Assembly (NCBI GenBank): GCA_964624765.1
Contig: CAZUZO010000006.1
Location: 1-43,322 of the forward strand
Source: JAGTVB01 sp964624765
GTDB taxonomy: Bacteria > Pseudomonadota > Gammaproteobacteria > HK1
Length of the DNA: 43,322 bases
Direction of reading: 5' to 3'
Positions 17,060 through 29,452 of this stretch are shown piece by piece (within the stretch, counting starts at the first letter, position 1; each line of letters starts with the position of its first letter). The notes under the pieces are model-generated. The model was not told the origin of the DNA and did not search any database. It saw only the letters and a program-made list of their open reading frames with translations. The position numbers and the translations under genes are program-made.

Positions 17060-17917
17060 CTAAGGCGCTATCTCATCGACTCTGACGAAAACCGTTTCGA
17101 TTGTCTGGGTCGACAATAGGGTGCCTCTGTGTGTTTCGGTGCCTCCCTGACCAATCCTGCCAATTTCCACCCACCGGCCGAGTGGCGCCGAGAGGGTTGT
17201 GGCAATGGCTGTGGTCTTGGCGATGCTGGTGCCTCGAAGATCCGTGCGCGTGCTCCGGGGTGCGATATCGAGCAGCACTTGGTCGCCGCGCAAGCGCGGA
17301 ATAACACAAAAGCCGGTACTCAAGTCGATGTGCCAGGTGGCCTGCTCGATGCCAAGCGGGGCACCGTAGAGGAGGAGCACGCTCTGGGTGCCGAAAGACG
17401 CCAAATTGCCGCGAGAGATGCAGGCCGGGAAACCGTCCATCACTCGGACTTGTTGGTCTTGGCGGTTACCTGATGCTGAGCGGGTGCGCCAGACTTGTAC
17501 CCCGAGCTCGTGCTGGTGGTGTTCAGTTTTTACCCTTGTCCCGCGGTCATAGCCCGCCGGAACACCGTCCATGGGGTCTGGTTGAGTTTCCTCGATGCTC
17601 CCCGTGGCCTGGTGGCCCGCTGCAATCGCGCTTGTTCGGTAATGGACGCTGACCAGGAGATTCCGTGCAGGGCGTTCCGGGGTGGCGATTGGGTGCTCGC
17701 TCTGGTGAAGGTTATCCGATGTGGTCGTCACGCTCAGCTGGCTATTGGTCGTGGCGAGGTTGCTGGGACTTGGCCCCACCGGCGACAGGCTGGAAACCCT
17801 CTGCTGGACAGTTGGGTAGCCGATAGGCGCCGGCAGGGGTCTATCTATGGTTAGGACGTTGCCCACAAGCGCCCCGAGCATACCCCACAGCAACAGCGGG
17901 CTTAGGATTTCGAGCAT
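17060..17917 (-). CDS. Secretin/NolW-like hypothetical protein
   Basis: From this start the protein has 285 aa: a short hydrophobic N-terminus (about 1-22), a low-complexity S/T/P linker (about 40-85) and a C-terminal domain whose pieces QDQQVRVMDGFPA, DLSTGFCVIPRLRGDQVLLDI and LGRWVEIGRIGQG resemble the NolW/short secretin-like family found in proteobacteria. Function is not established; the family is related to outer-membrane secretin segments. TGAGGT lies 7 bases before this ATG. An alternative start at 18181 overlaps the GNAT stop as ATGA and adds 88 residues of unusual Arg/Pro/Trp-rich composition; I cannot exclude it. Its place among purine genes is unexplained. Confidence 0.6.
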   Translation of the reverse strand: MLEILSPLLLWGMLGALVGNVLTIDRPLPAPIGYPTVQQRVSSLSPVGPSPSNLATTNSQLSVTTTSDNLHQSEHPIATPERPARNLLVSVHYRTSAIAAGHQATGSIEETQPDPMDGVPAGYDRGTRVKTEHHQHELGVQVWRTRSASGNRQDQQVRVMDGFPACISRGNLASFGTQSVLLLYGAPLGIEQATWHIDLSTGFCVIPRLRGDQVLLDIAPRSTRTDLRGTSIAKTTAIATTLSAPLGRWVEIGRIGQGGTETHRGTLLSTQTIETVFVRVDEIAP

Positions 17918-18177
17918 TGGTGGCACCTCACTACCATTGATGTCGCCCTTCGCCAATGCCGCTATCGGGAGCGGCAGCAGATCGGCCCGCACAGGCCAAC
18001 GCTCAAGCTGACTTGTCCTGGCTTCTATCGGGAGTTCACGATGTCCCCGAGGCGAAGGGATAGGGCGGCCATCTCGGTGGCAGAAGAAGCGCTTGGCCAG
18101 CCGATCAGGAATAAGGCGTAGCCAAGTGATAGGATGGTGATCAGGCTGGTCTCTAGGGGATACCGTCGGCGCCGTGC

Positions 18178-18678
18178 TCATAAAGCTCTTGTGCGACAGG
18201 ATGGCGCTGTCAACCGATAGGCCATTTTCTGGTGCGGTATTCCCGCCTCGATAAAGCTGCTTCTAACGCTTTGAAAACCGTGGTTTTCATAGAATATCCG
18301 AGCCTTCAACTGGGCGTGCAGATAAAGGTTTGGGTGGCCTTGCGCCTTGCCAAGCTGGATCAGGGCACCCAAGAGGGCGCTGCCGATCCCTTGACCGCGC
18401 CAGAGTTTGCGTACTGCCAGGCGCCCGATCTTGCCCTCGGGCAGCAGCCGACCCGTTCCCACAGGCGTTCGATCGGAACCGAGGGCTAACACGTGGGCAC
18501 AACGGGGGTCCAGGCCATCCCACTCGAGCGCTTCGGGCACTCCCTGCTCTTGGACGAATACCTCATGGCGGATGCTTCGCACCGCGGCTTCATCGGTAGG
18601 CCAGTGTGCCTGTCGAATGACGATCACCGCGCAAGTTCCGAACTGTTGCAAGCGTTTGCGCGAACTGAAGTTAGACAT
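18178..18678 (-). CDS. GNAT family N-acetyltransferase
   Basis: The 166-aa protein has the acetyl-CoA-binding loop RGQGIGSALL (about 94-103) after the beta-strand IGRLAVRKLW, and the C-terminal YENHGF motif, all typical of GNAT enzymes of the ElaA/YjcF type. The acceptor is unknown. The first 15-18 residues precede the conserved fold, so a later internal start is possible. Its ATG overlaps the last 8 bases of purB, indicating cotranscription, and its stop overlaps a possible start of the next gene (ATGA). Confidence 0.88.
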   Translation of the reverse strand: MSNFSSRKRLQQFGTCAVIVIRQAHWPTDEAAVRSIRHEVFVQEQGVPEALEWDGLDPRCAHVLALGSDRTPVGTGRLLPEGKIGRLAVRKLWRGQGIGSALLGALIQLGKAQGHPNLYLHAQLKARIFYENHGFQSVRSSFIEAGIPHQKMAYRLTAPSCRTRAL

Positions 18679-20038
18679 CTTCCGCTAGACGCTTCGCGGC
18701 CCCGAGATAATCCCGTGGTGTCATGGCAAGCAAGCGGGCCTTAACATCTGCCGGGATGGCCAGGTCGTTGACGAATCGTCTTAGGCTGGCCGAATCGATG
18801 GCGCGCCCGCGTGTGAGCGCTTTGAGCTGCTCATAGGGGTTGTCGAGCCCATAGCGGCGCATCACGGTCTGGATCGGCTCTGCCAACACCTCCCACATGG
18901 GGTCAAGTTCCGCACGCAGGGCCTCTGTGTCGAGGGCGAGCTTGCGGATCCCTTTGATGCACGACTTGTAGGCCAACAAGGAGTGAGCGATGCCGATGCC
19001 CAAATTGCGCAATACGGTGGAGTCGGTCAGATCGCGCTGCCAGCGAGAGGTCGGCAGCTTTGCGCTGAAGTGCATGAGCACCGCATTGGCGAACCCTAAG
19101 TTACCTTCTGCGTTTTCGAAATCGATGGGGTTGACCTTATGGGGCATCGTCGAAGAGCCTACTTCTGCTCGTTCCACCTTTTGCCGGAAGTAGCCTAAGG
19201 AAATATAGCCCCACATGTCGCGGCAAAGATCCAACAATACGGTGTTGAAGCGTTCCAGGGCATGGAATAGCTCGGCCATAGAGTCGTGAGGTTCGATCTG
19301 GGTAGTATAGGGGTTATGGACTAAACCCAGCTTGACCACGAAATCCCGGGTGAGATCCCGCCAGTCGACGTCAGGATAAGCGACAAGGTGCGCATTGTAA
19401 TTGCCGACCGCTCCATTCATTTTGCCCTGAATTCCAACGGCCTCGAGCTGTTGCCGCTGCCGCGCCAGGCGGTACACGAAATTCGCCATCTCTTTGCCGA
19501 CGGTGGTCGGCGACGCGGGCTGGCCATGGGTGCGTGCGAGCATCGCCTCACCCGCATAGCGCTGGGCCATACTCCTTAGCTCAGCGATGAGGACCTCCAT
19601 GGTTGGAATCAGATGCTCGGACCTCGCACGCGCTAGGGCCAGACCATAGGCGAGGTTATTGATGTCCTCTGAAGTGCACGCAAAATGGAGAAACTCAGAG
19701 ACGGACGCGAGTTCGGCGTTACTCGAGAGACGCTCCTTCAGGTAATATTCGACGGCCTTGACGTCGTGATTGGTGATGGCCTCGATGCGTTTGATGGCCT
19801 CAGCATCGCTAACCCCAAATTCATCGATAGTGCTATCCAACAGCCGCTTGGCGGTCGAGCTGAATGGGCCGATTTCCGGGATCTCCGTTCGGCTTGCCAG
19901 ATAGGCTAGCCACCGGACCTCCACCAACACTCGATAGCGGATGAGACCGAATTCGCTGAAAAGAGAACTTAATTCGAAGGTTTGGTGACGATAGCGCCCG
20001 TCGATGGGCGAAAGGGCAGTCAGGGGAGAGAGCTCCAT
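18671..20038 (-). CDS. purB: Adenylosuccinate lyase
   Basis: It releases fumarate from SAICAR and from adenylosuccinate, acting twice in AMP synthesis. The 455-aa protein matches the gammaproteobacterial length. The fumarase/lyase superfamily signature GSSTMPHKVNPIDFENAEGN lies near residues 292-311, and SPIDGRY is close to the N-terminus. The ATG at 20038 is chosen over a TTG nine bases upstream because the family begins at MELS; its ribosome binding site is weak. It heads a minus-strand run with the GNAT gene, the secretin-like gene and possibly purL. Confidence 0.97.
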   Translation of the reverse strand: MELSPLTALSPIDGRYRHQTFELSSLFSEFGLIRYRVLVEVRWLAYLASRTEIPEIGPFSSTAKRLLDSTIDEFGVSDAEAIKRIEAITNHDVKAVEYYLKERLSSNAELASVSEFLHFACTSEDINNLAYGLALARARSEHLIPTMEVLIAELRSMAQRYAGEAMLARTHGQPASPTTVGKEMANFVYRLARQRQQLEAVGIQGKMNGAVGNYNAHLVAYPDVDWRDLTRDFVVKLGLVHNPYTTQIEPHDSMAELFHALERFNTVLLDLCRDMWGYISLGYFRQKVERAEVGSSTMPHKVNPIDFENAEGNLGFANAVLMHFSAKLPTSRWQRDLTDSTVLRNLGIGIAHSLLAYKSCIKGIRKLALDTEALRAELDPMWEVLAEPIQTVMRRYGLDNPYEQLKALTRGRAIDSASLRRFVNDLAIPADVKARLLAMTPRDYLGAAKRLAEDV

Positions 20039-20173
20039 GGCGTACAATCCGGTTATCAGTTTTCCGATATCTTATCCTATCGCCGGGCAGAGCCGTATCC
20101 CTGCCGCGACATCTCTGAAGTCAGCGAGGCCCGTTACGGCTTTGCTGCCGCGTACAAGCGTGCCGCAAGAAGT

Positions 20174-20243
20174 TAGGCAGCCGAAGGTTTGAGCACCGAG
20201 GGGGCGTTTCGAAGAGCGACCCTGACGACACGATGGCCATGGC
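20174..20243 (+). repeat. Truncated fragment of repeat family C
   Basis: Right-hand part only: GGCAGCCGAAGGTTTGAGC, TTTCGAAGAGCGACCCTGACGA and the end CGATGGCCATGGC. It lies in the 330-bp divergent space between purB and the HDOD-REC-GGDEF gene; no gene is seen in the remainder. Confidence 0.65.
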
Positions 20244-20368
20244 CATGCATTGGCTTAAACGCGCATGGAAGCCATTTCTAAAGGTTCCCTCCAAGTCGTC
20301 GAGATCAGGGGAGGTTATGTGCTCCCCTTTTCAAGCCCTGACTACAGGCGCTCGCGCGGAGGAGCTCG

Positions 20369-22318
20369 ATGGGCAATGCCCCTGTACGGGCAAAATCGAG
20401 GGTCGCAGAAGAAGCGCCTATGGATGCCACCGTAGGAAACCGTTTGCTAGAACTCAAGGCTGCGGGAGAGCTTCCGTCACCGACTGGGGTGGCTCTTGCA
20501 CTCTTGGAACTCACCCAGAAAGACACGGCGTCGGTTAAGGAAATCGCGCGCGTGATTCAGGCTGACCCCGCATTGACTGGCCGCTTGCTCAAGTTCGCCA
20601 ACTCCGGCTTTGTCGGCTTGCGGCGGGCTGTCTTATCGGTTCCGGATGCCGTCATCCTCCTTGGCGTGCAGGTCGTTCGCCAGCTGACTCTCGGCCTTTC
20701 GGTGCTGTCGAATTCTCGCCGCGGCCCCTGTCAAGGTTTTGATTACACGAAGTTTTGGTCGCGTTCGCTAGCCACCGCACTCGCTGCCCAGGCGTTATGC
20801 GCGAAAGACAGGGCGTTTCCACCAGAAGAGGCTTTTACGTGCGGCCTCCTCAGTCAGGTTGGCTGTCTGGCGCTGGCGAGTCTGTATCCCGAGTCCTACG
20901 GAGCCCTCGAGCGCGCGGCAGCGAGCCGGGTAGAGCTGATCCGGCTTGAACGCAGCACGTTATTCGTCGACCACATCGATCTGACCATCGCGCTGCTCAG
21001 CGACTGGGGGCTTCCGCAAGTGGCTCTGGAAGCGGTGGGTGAGCACGAACAGGTGATCGATAGCGACAAGCTGCCGCAAGGCTCTCGTGAGCGGGCGCTT
21101 GCGGAGGTGCTTCACTTGGCGGCCCACATCGCCGGGATATGCGTGGCTTCGGAGCAACAACGGGGGGCTCTCTTGTCCCAACTCATGGTGCTCGGTCAGC
21201 ACCGGGGTCTGGAGGAGACCGAGATGGGTCCCTTATTCGATGCCGTGGTCCGCGATTGGGGTGAATGGGGTCAGCTCCTGGACATGCCAGTGAACAACAA
21301 GCGTTTCAGCTTTGCCGAGATACTGGAACAGATCCGGCCTGTGGAGGCAATATCCCAAGATCAACAGCACCCCTCTCTACGGGTCCTGGTTATCGACGAT
21401 GATCCAGTGATCCTGCGCAAGTTGACCCTCCATCTCGAAAAAGACGGGCAGCAAGTGCTCACGGCGAGCAACGGTCGGGAGGGTTTGCAGGTTGCCCTGG
21501 ATGCAAGACCACAATTGATTATTACCGACTGGTTGATGCCGGAAATGGACGGCTTAGCCGTGTGCCGGGCGCTGAGAAAGGCACGCTTTGGTCAGCTTTT
21601 GTACATTATCATGCTAACGATGCAGGAGGATGAGGAGCATTTGGTGGCGGCTTTTGAAGCGGGGGCAGACGACTACCTGGTCAAGCCCTACAGTCGCAGG
21701 GTACTGGAGGCGAGAATTCGAGGGGGAGAACGCCTGATTCGGCTACAGAACGAGATAGAATGGGAGAAGCAAGACAATCGTCGCTACCTGGCGGAGCTGG
21801 CGATCATGAACCGGCGTCTGAGGGAAGCGGCGCTGACGGATCCCCTTACTGAGTTGCCTAACCGGCGCTACGCCATGGAGCACGTTGTCAAGGAATGGGC
21901 TGCTGCCGAACGAGGGGGGCTGCCACTGGCCTGCCTGATGGTGGATGTCGATCACTTCAAGCTTTTCAATGATTGTCACGGGCATGATGTCGGCGACAAG
22001 GTCCTGCGGGAGACGGCGGCCGTGCTGCGGGGGGCCGCACGGGCCAACGATCTGGCGTGCCGTTTTGGCGGTGAGGAGTTTGTCGTGATCTGCGCCAACA
22101 CGGATGCAGAAGCCGCTCATCACCTCGCCGAGCGTTTGCGACGGGCGGTGGAGCTCCATGGCAAGCGGATTTCTCCTATCGGTGTGCCGTTAACCGTGAG
22201 TGTTGGCGTCGGCCTTCGCCGTCCAGGCATGGTTTCGTCGACAGAGTTGTTCAAGGAAGCGGATCACGCGCTGCTCAAGGCGAAGAGCAAAGGGCGAAAC
22301 CGTGTATGTGTTGCCTAA
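20369..22318 (+). CDS. HDOD-receiver-GGDEF signalling protein (putative diguanylate cyclase)
   Basis: The 649-aa cytoplasmic protein has three domains. An HDOD domain occupies about 27-240. A CheY-like receiver at about 336-455 has the acidic pocket DDD (343-345), the phospho-acceptor D387 and K439. A GGDEF domain at about 480-645 has the active motif GGEEF at 567-571 and an RAND inhibitory I-site (558-561) five residues before it, so it should make cyclic-di-GMP with product inhibition. HDOD proteins often work in signalling without catalysis. GGAGGAG lies just before the start. No partner histidine kinase is adjacent. It may control attachment or polysaccharide output, but this is inference. 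Confidence 0.94.
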   Translation: MGNAPVRAKSRVAEEAPMDATVGNRLLELKAAGELPSPTGVALALLELTQKDTASVKEIARVIQADPALTGRLLKFANSGFVGLRRAVLSVPDAVILLGVQVVRQLTLGLSVLSNSRRGPCQGFDYTKFWSRSLATALAAQALCAKDRAFPPEEAFTCGLLSQVGCLALASLYPESYGALERAAASRVELIRLERSTLFVDHIDLTIALLSDWGLPQVALEAVGEHEQVIDSDKLPQGSRERALAEVLHLAAHIAGICVASEQQRGALLSQLMVLGQHRGLEETEMGPLFDAVVRDWGEWGQLLDMPVNNKRFSFAEILEQIRPVEAISQDQQHPSLRVLVIDDDPVILRKLTLHLEKDGQQVLTASNGREGLQVALDARPQLIITDWLMPEMDGLAVCRALRKARFGQLLYIIMLTMQEDEEHLVAAFEAGADDYLVKPYSRRVLEARIRGGERLIRLQNEIEWEKQDNRRYLAELAIMNRRLREAALTDPLTELPNRRYAMEHVVKEWAAAERGGLPLACLMVDVDHFKLFNDCHGHDVGDKVLRETAAVLRGAARANDLACRFGGEEFVVICANTDAEAAHHLAERLRRAVELHGKRISPIGVPLTVSVGVGLRRPGMVSSTELFKEADHALLKAKSKGRNRVCVA

Positions 22319-22319
22319 C

Positions 22320-22462
22320 AGCTGGTGAAAAACCCCACTACGCCGCTTGCTAGCGGTCTTGGGCGGGGCTTGCTCCTCGCCTGATCGGATCTCATCTCAA
22401 GGTCGCTCGTCGCTGCGCGCCACCTGGCTCTCAGGCCGCACGCGATGGCTTTTCCATGACCT
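22320..22462 (-). repeat. Repeat family B, copy B4
   Basis: GTGAAAAACCCCACTACGCC, then TTGGGCGGGGCTTGCTCCTCGC, CCACCTGGCTCTCAGGCCG and the end CATGACCTCTGA match family B in order. It fills the space between the convergent signalling gene and acnA. Confidence 0.75.
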
Positions 22463-22473
22463 CTGACTCGACG

Positions 22474-25227
<2,754 letters not shown>

Positions 25228-25514
25228 GGCGTTCGTCGAAGAAGACCGTTGTGATGATAGGCGAAGTTCATTATCCTCAATTGGTGCGCTGCGTCATAAA
25301 ACCGGATGACTAAAGGCCGCCACGGTAGCGCGGTGTTTAGTCAGCGGGTGGCGCTCGCCAATTGCCTAAGAGGATAGCTCCGAAATGCGTCGGCGCCTAG
25401 AGCTGTGCACGATGACGCCACGAACGCTCACTTTAAGACTAGTCGATCTCGTCGGCAATCGCTGGGGTTGTTCGGAGTGAAGATCAGCAACGATGGCCAG
25501 AGGAGCCCACTGCC

Positions 25515-26804
25515 ATGAACAGATCGAGCTTAACCATCACTGACAATCGGACGGGCCAGACCTATGAGATTCCTATCGAGAACGATACGGTCCGCGCCAT
25601 GGATCTGCGTCAGATTCGGGTGCATCCCGATGATTTCGGCATGATGACCTATGATCCTGCGTATTCCAACACGGCGGTTTGTCACAGCCGCATCACCTAC
25701 ATCGATGGAGACCGAGGAATCTTGCGTTACCGCGGCTATCCCATCGAGCAGCTGGCAGAAAAGAGTACTTTCCTAGAGGTCGCTTATCTGCTCATTCATG
25801 GCGCTCTTCCCAATCAAGCCCAGCTCGCTTCCTGGACTAGCCGGATTATGCGCCATACCTACATCCACGAGAACTTAGCCCAGGCGATCAGTACGTTCCG
25901 CTATGACGCCCACCCAATGGGGATGCTGATTAGCTCCATTGCGGCCATGTCGACCTTCCATCCGGAAGCAAAGAATGTCGACGATCCCCTGGTACGGGAA
26001 AAACAGATCTGGCGCATCCTGGGCAAGCTGCCGACGATTGCTGCCTTTGCTTATCGGTTGCGCATCGGGCGACCGTGCAATTATCCCATCAGTGCCCTCG
26101 GTTACACCGCGAACTTCTTGTATATGCTTGACTATATGAACGAGCGTGGTTACGTGGTCAGACCGGAGTCCGCACGGGCCTTGGACGTGCTTTTTATCCT
26201 GCACGCCGATCACGAGCAGAACTGCTCCACCTCGACGATGCGCATGGTCGGCTCAAGCCGAGCTGACCCTTACAGTGCCATGGCGGCGGCAGCCGCTGCA
26301 CTTTATGGCCCATTGCACGGAGGCGCCAACGAGGCAGTGCTGCGTGTCTTGCAAGAGATTGGGTCCGTGTCGGCAGTCCCAGCCTACGTGGAGCGGGTCA
26401 AGAAGGGGGAGATGCGTTTGATGGGTTTTGGGCACCGCATCTACACCAGTTATGACCCCAGGGCGGCCGTCGTTAAGAAAGTGGCACACGAATTGTTCGA
26501 AGTCACTGGCACCAGTCCCTTGATCGAGGTGGCGGTTGAGCTCGAACGCATCGCTCTCAACGATGAGTTTTTCGTTTCTCGACAGCTCTATCCGAACATT
26601 GATTTTTACAGTGGTATCATCATGCAAGCGTTAGGGTTTCCGATAGACATGTTTCCGGTGTTGTTCGCCATTCCACGCGCCGCCGGCTGGTTGGCACAGT
26701 GGCTAGAAATGCTGGAGGATCCTGAACAGCGCATCGCTCGTCCGCGGCAGGTCTATCTCGGGCCGTCGATACGCGACTACACTCCCCTCTCGGAACGTGG
26801 GTGA
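25515..26804 (+). CDS. gltA: Citrate synthase
   Basis: It condenses acetyl-CoA and oxaloacetate to citrate. The 429-aa protein is of the long type II (hexameric, Gram-negative) class. The catalytic residues are H268 in LHGGANEA, H307 in MGFGHRIY and D363 in NIDFYSG. AGAGGAG lies about 10 bases before the ATG. It is transcribed away from acnA. No motif is missing. Confidence 0.98.
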   Translation: MNRSSLTITDNRTGQTYEIPIENDTVRAMDLRQIRVHPDDFGMMTYDPAYSNTAVCHSRITYIDGDRGILRYRGYPIEQLAEKSTFLEVAYLLIHGALPNQAQLASWTSRIMRHTYIHENLAQAISTFRYDAHPMGMLISSIAAMSTFHPEAKNVDDPLVREKQIWRILGKLPTIAAFAYRLRIGRPCNYPISALGYTANFLYMLDYMNERGYVVRPESARALDVLFILHADHEQNCSTSTMRMVGSSRADPYSAMAAAAAALYGPLHGGANEAVLRVLQEIGSVSAVPAYVERVKKGEMRLMGFGHRIYTSYDPRAAVVKKVAHELFEVTGTSPLIEVAVELERIALNDEFFVSRQLYPNIDFYSGIIMQALGFPIDMFPVLFAIPRAAGWLAQWLEMLEDPEQRIARPRQVYLGPSIRDYTPLSERG

Positions 26805-26865
26805 CGGGCCTTTACGGCCATCACGCATCGATGTCCCGGTAGCACATTGTCCCCGACCTCCAGCG

Positions 26866-27210
26866 CTATTCGTTAGGCCGTGCCTCGACGGAAATGCCTC
26901 GCCGATCCAATTCATCCAACGCCCATTGCAGCAACGCTCCCGCTCCCATCGCCATGGATCCGATGATCCTCTTATCCAAGCGCTTTCGCAGGTCTGCTGA
27001 AACCGGGATATTGACGAACGTGGTGGCTCGTTTTCGACTGGCCTTACCGATGATGATGAGTTGCCCCTGTCCGTTTTGGTGGGTTTCAATGGCGAACATC
27101 GCATCATCCGGCCTGCGCTTACGAGGCCGACCGCGCCGACCAGGGAGGCGCCGGGTGGCTTCTGCCTCGACAAATACGGACTTCTTCGGGGGATCAAGTA
27201 GAGTCGACAT
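26866..27210 (-). CDS. Small basic protein with AT-hook-like motif and ribbon-helix-helix-like C-terminus
   Basis: I do not recognise a named family. The 114-aa protein has a very basic segment with GRRGRPRKR (24-32), which contains the GRP core of AT-hooks, then a central beta-rich part (38-57), and a C-terminal stretch TTFVNIPVSADLRKRLDKR (63-81) plus a helix to about 105, reminiscent of a ribbon-helix-helix. This suggests DNA binding but no target is known. GGAG lies 7 bases before the ATG. It is convergent with gltA and divergent from prsR across a 536-bp gap. There is no toxin-like neighbour. Confidence 0.65.
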   Translation of the reverse strand: MSTLLDPPKKSVFVEAEATRRLPGRRGRPRKRRPDDAMFAIETHQNGQGQLIIIGKASRKRATTFVNIPVSADLRKRLDKRIIGSMAMGAGALLQWALDELDRRGISVEARPNE

Positions 27211-27746
27211 GATATTGCTCCGGTCAGAGATTTAAACAATTCAGCATTTAATCAATGATGCCCTTCTTCCCCCGATTACGCGGTCCAAATCCATTCTTTA
27301 CAGTCGTAGCAAATCTGACGCCTCGGGCCGCCGGGAGTTCCTTGCCACATTAGTCTTCGACGGTGCATCGGTGTCTTGGCCGCATTATCGGGGCATCGGT
27401 GGTGTATTGCGACGAGGTGACCGCTCACCGCCGCACCTATTTGCCGCAGCGCAGTGGGAGCGTAGAACACGAGGGCGAGTCAAGTCCTGGCGGTTAAAGA
27501 AATCGTCGCCAACGTCGATCAGCTGTCTAATTCACCGTGACGCCCAAAATGGCCTTGGGTTTCCTTCCCACTGGGTCACTCTTTGTGCCGCGACACGATG
27601 CTTCGATCTGGAAGCGCCTAGTCGGCTAACCCAAGGAGCTTCACCGCGTGCTGCAGGCAGAGGGGGAGGACAGAGGCAGTGCACATGGAGCGGATAGGGG
27701 GTGGGGAAACCATGAACGTGGCCGACTTTGTGGCGTATGAGGGCAT
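27211..27746 (+). other. 536-bp intergenic region without recognised content
   Basis: No convincing gene, RNA or A/B/C repeat is seen. A short minus-strand frame (27276-27470) encodes a CxxC-containing peptide but lacks supporting features. The region probably carries the prsR promoter. Confidence 0.4.
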
Positions 27747-27761
27747 ATGGAGGGAAGGCGC

Positions 27762-29180
27762 GTGACCGAGGAAAAAGCGCCGAGGCTGCAGACACTGCTC
27801 GTGGTCGAGGATGATCCGGGCCTGCAGAACCAGCTTCGCTGGTGTTTTGAGGGGTCGTCAGTCATAGTGGCTGGGGATCGCGAGGGGGCATTGAACCAGC
27901 TGCGCCGGCATGAGCCCCCGGTTGTGCTCCTCGATCTCGGTCTGCCTCCTGACCCGAGCAATGTCTCCGAGGGAATGGCCGCTCTAGTGGAGATTCTGTC
28001 GCTTGCGCCGGATACGAAGGTGGTCGTCGTGACCGGTAACGATGGCCGAGACAATGCGGTGCGGGCCGTGGGGGCGGGCGCCTACGACTTTTACCAGAAG
28101 CCGATCGACGCTGACATTCTTAAACTCATCGTCAACCGCGCTTTCCGCTTACATGAGCTGGAGAGGGAGAATCGGCGTTTGGCCTTGCGCGATGTCCACT
28201 CACCCCTAGAAGGATTGGTCGGGGTCAGTGTGGAGATGGCCAAGGTGTGCGAGACGGTGGAGAAGATTGCGCCCACCGGTGTCAGTGTGCTCTTGCTCGG
28301 TGAAAGTGGAACGGGCAAAGAGCTTCTTGCGCGCGCCTTGCATAAGCTCGGCCCACGAAAAGACCAGCGCTTTACCGTCATCAACTGTGCAGCGATTCCC
28401 GAGACGCTACTCGAGAGCGAGCTGTTTGGCTATGAGCGGGGTGCATTCACCGGTGCGACCAGACAAACTATGGGGAAGATCGAAAGTGCCCACGGAGGCA
28501 CGCTGTTTCTGGACGAGATCGGCGATCTGCCTCAGTCGTTGCAGGCGAAGCTGCTGCGCTTTTTGCAGGAACGTAAAATTGAGCGATTAGGAGGACGAGA
28601 GGAGATAGAGGTGGATGTGCGGATTGTATCCGCCACCCATCGGAACCTGCTCAGAATGATGCAGGATGGGGGATTTCGTGAGGATTTGTTCTATCGAATC
28701 GCAGAGGTGTCGGTACGCATCCCCCCTCTGCGTGAGCGGGTCGGCGATGCCGCGTTAATGGCTAGAATTTTCCTCGATAAATCTAGCCGAGTCTACGGCA
28801 AGCCACGGCGTGGATTTACTGAAGAGGCAATTGCCGCGATCCAGGGTTACGGTTGGCCAGGCAATGTGAGGGAGTTGGAAAATCGGGTGAAGCGTGCAGC
28901 GATTATGGCAGAAGGTCCCCATGTTAGTGCGAGCGATCTGGAGTTACCAAGTGTCACCGAGGAACCGCTGTTGCCGCTCAATCTTCGCCAGGTGAGGGAG
29001 GAGGCTGAGCGACATGCGATTCGGCGTGTGCTGGCCTGCTGTGATCACAAGGTAACGCAGGCGGCAGAAATGCTCGGCGTTACACGCCCCACGCTTTATG
29101 CTTTACTCAACAAGTATGGGCTAAGAGGTGGCGACAAGAACCGTCGCGAGCAGTCCGAGTATCAAGCGGATGGGGTATAG
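27762..29180 (+). CDS. prsR: PrsR-type sigma-54-dependent response regulator (PEP-CTERM/exosortase systems)
   Basis: A three-domain NtrC-like activator of 472 aa from the GTG start. The receiver (about 8-125) has phospho-acceptor D58 in LLDLGLPPD and the LGLPPDP...VTGNDGRDNAVRA...YDFYQKPID text characteristic of PrsR. The AAA+ domain has Walker A GESGTGKE (180-187) and the sigma-54 contact loop GAFTGA (227-232). A Fis-type HTH (TQAAEMLGVTRPTLYALL) closes the protein. GGAGG lies 8 bases before the GTG; an ATG at 27747 is an alternative. PrsR works with the kinase PrsK and regulates PEP-CTERM proteins; PrsK is not in this window. Confidence 0.92.
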   Translation: MTEEKAPRLQTLLVVEDDPGLQNQLRWCFEGSSVIVAGDREGALNQLRRHEPPVVLLDLGLPPDPSNVSEGMAALVEILSLAPDTKVVVVTGNDGRDNAVRAVGAGAYDFYQKPIDADILKLIVNRAFRLHELERENRRLALRDVHSPLEGLVGVSVEMAKVCETVEKIAPTGVSVLLLGESGTGKELLARALHKLGPRKDQRFTVINCAAIPETLLESELFGYERGAFTGATRQTMGKIESAHGGTLFLDEIGDLPQSLQAKLLRFLQERKIERLGGREEIEVDVRIVSATHRNLLRMMQDGGFREDLFYRIAEVSVRIPPLRERVGDAALMARIFLDKSSRVYGKPRRGFTEEAIAAIQGYGWPGNVRELENRVKRAAIMAEGPHVSASDLELPSVTEEPLLPLNLRQVREEAERHAIRRVLACCDHKVTQAAEMLGVTRPTLYALLNKYGLRGGDKNRREQSEYQADGV

Positions 29181-29186
29181 AAACGA

Positions 29187-29235
29187 GAAATATCAGCTAG
29201 ATAGGCGAGGGGCGAGCGCCGTATCGCAGCTATCG
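29187..29235 (+). repeat. Fragment of repeat family B
   Basis: GAAATATCAGCTAGATAGGCGAGG, seen as ATATCAGCTAGATAGGCGAG, followed by GCGAGCGCCGTATCGCAGC, matches the middle of B (ATATCAGATAGATAGGCGAG). Both ends are missing. Confidence 0.6.
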
Positions 29236-29452
29236 CGAGGCCAGTAGGCTCATTTACACCCTATGAGGTGGGCTCATGGTGGCGTTCTATGCTCTTCGTT
29301 CCGAGTATCTTCTGTGCGCCCCGTGCTTGCCTAGCTTGCCAAGCCAGCGCATGGCAAAATGGATAACTTATGGTCCTCGAACATGGTTAATAAGCCCCCG
29401 AAATGACACCCAGCTTCCAGCTGGGTTGCAAAGTTAAGGACTGCCGCTTGTC

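Noticed and set aside
27276..27470. 64-aa minus-strand frame with CxxC
   Set aside because: It resembles a zinc-ribbon remnant only loosely, with no supporting context.
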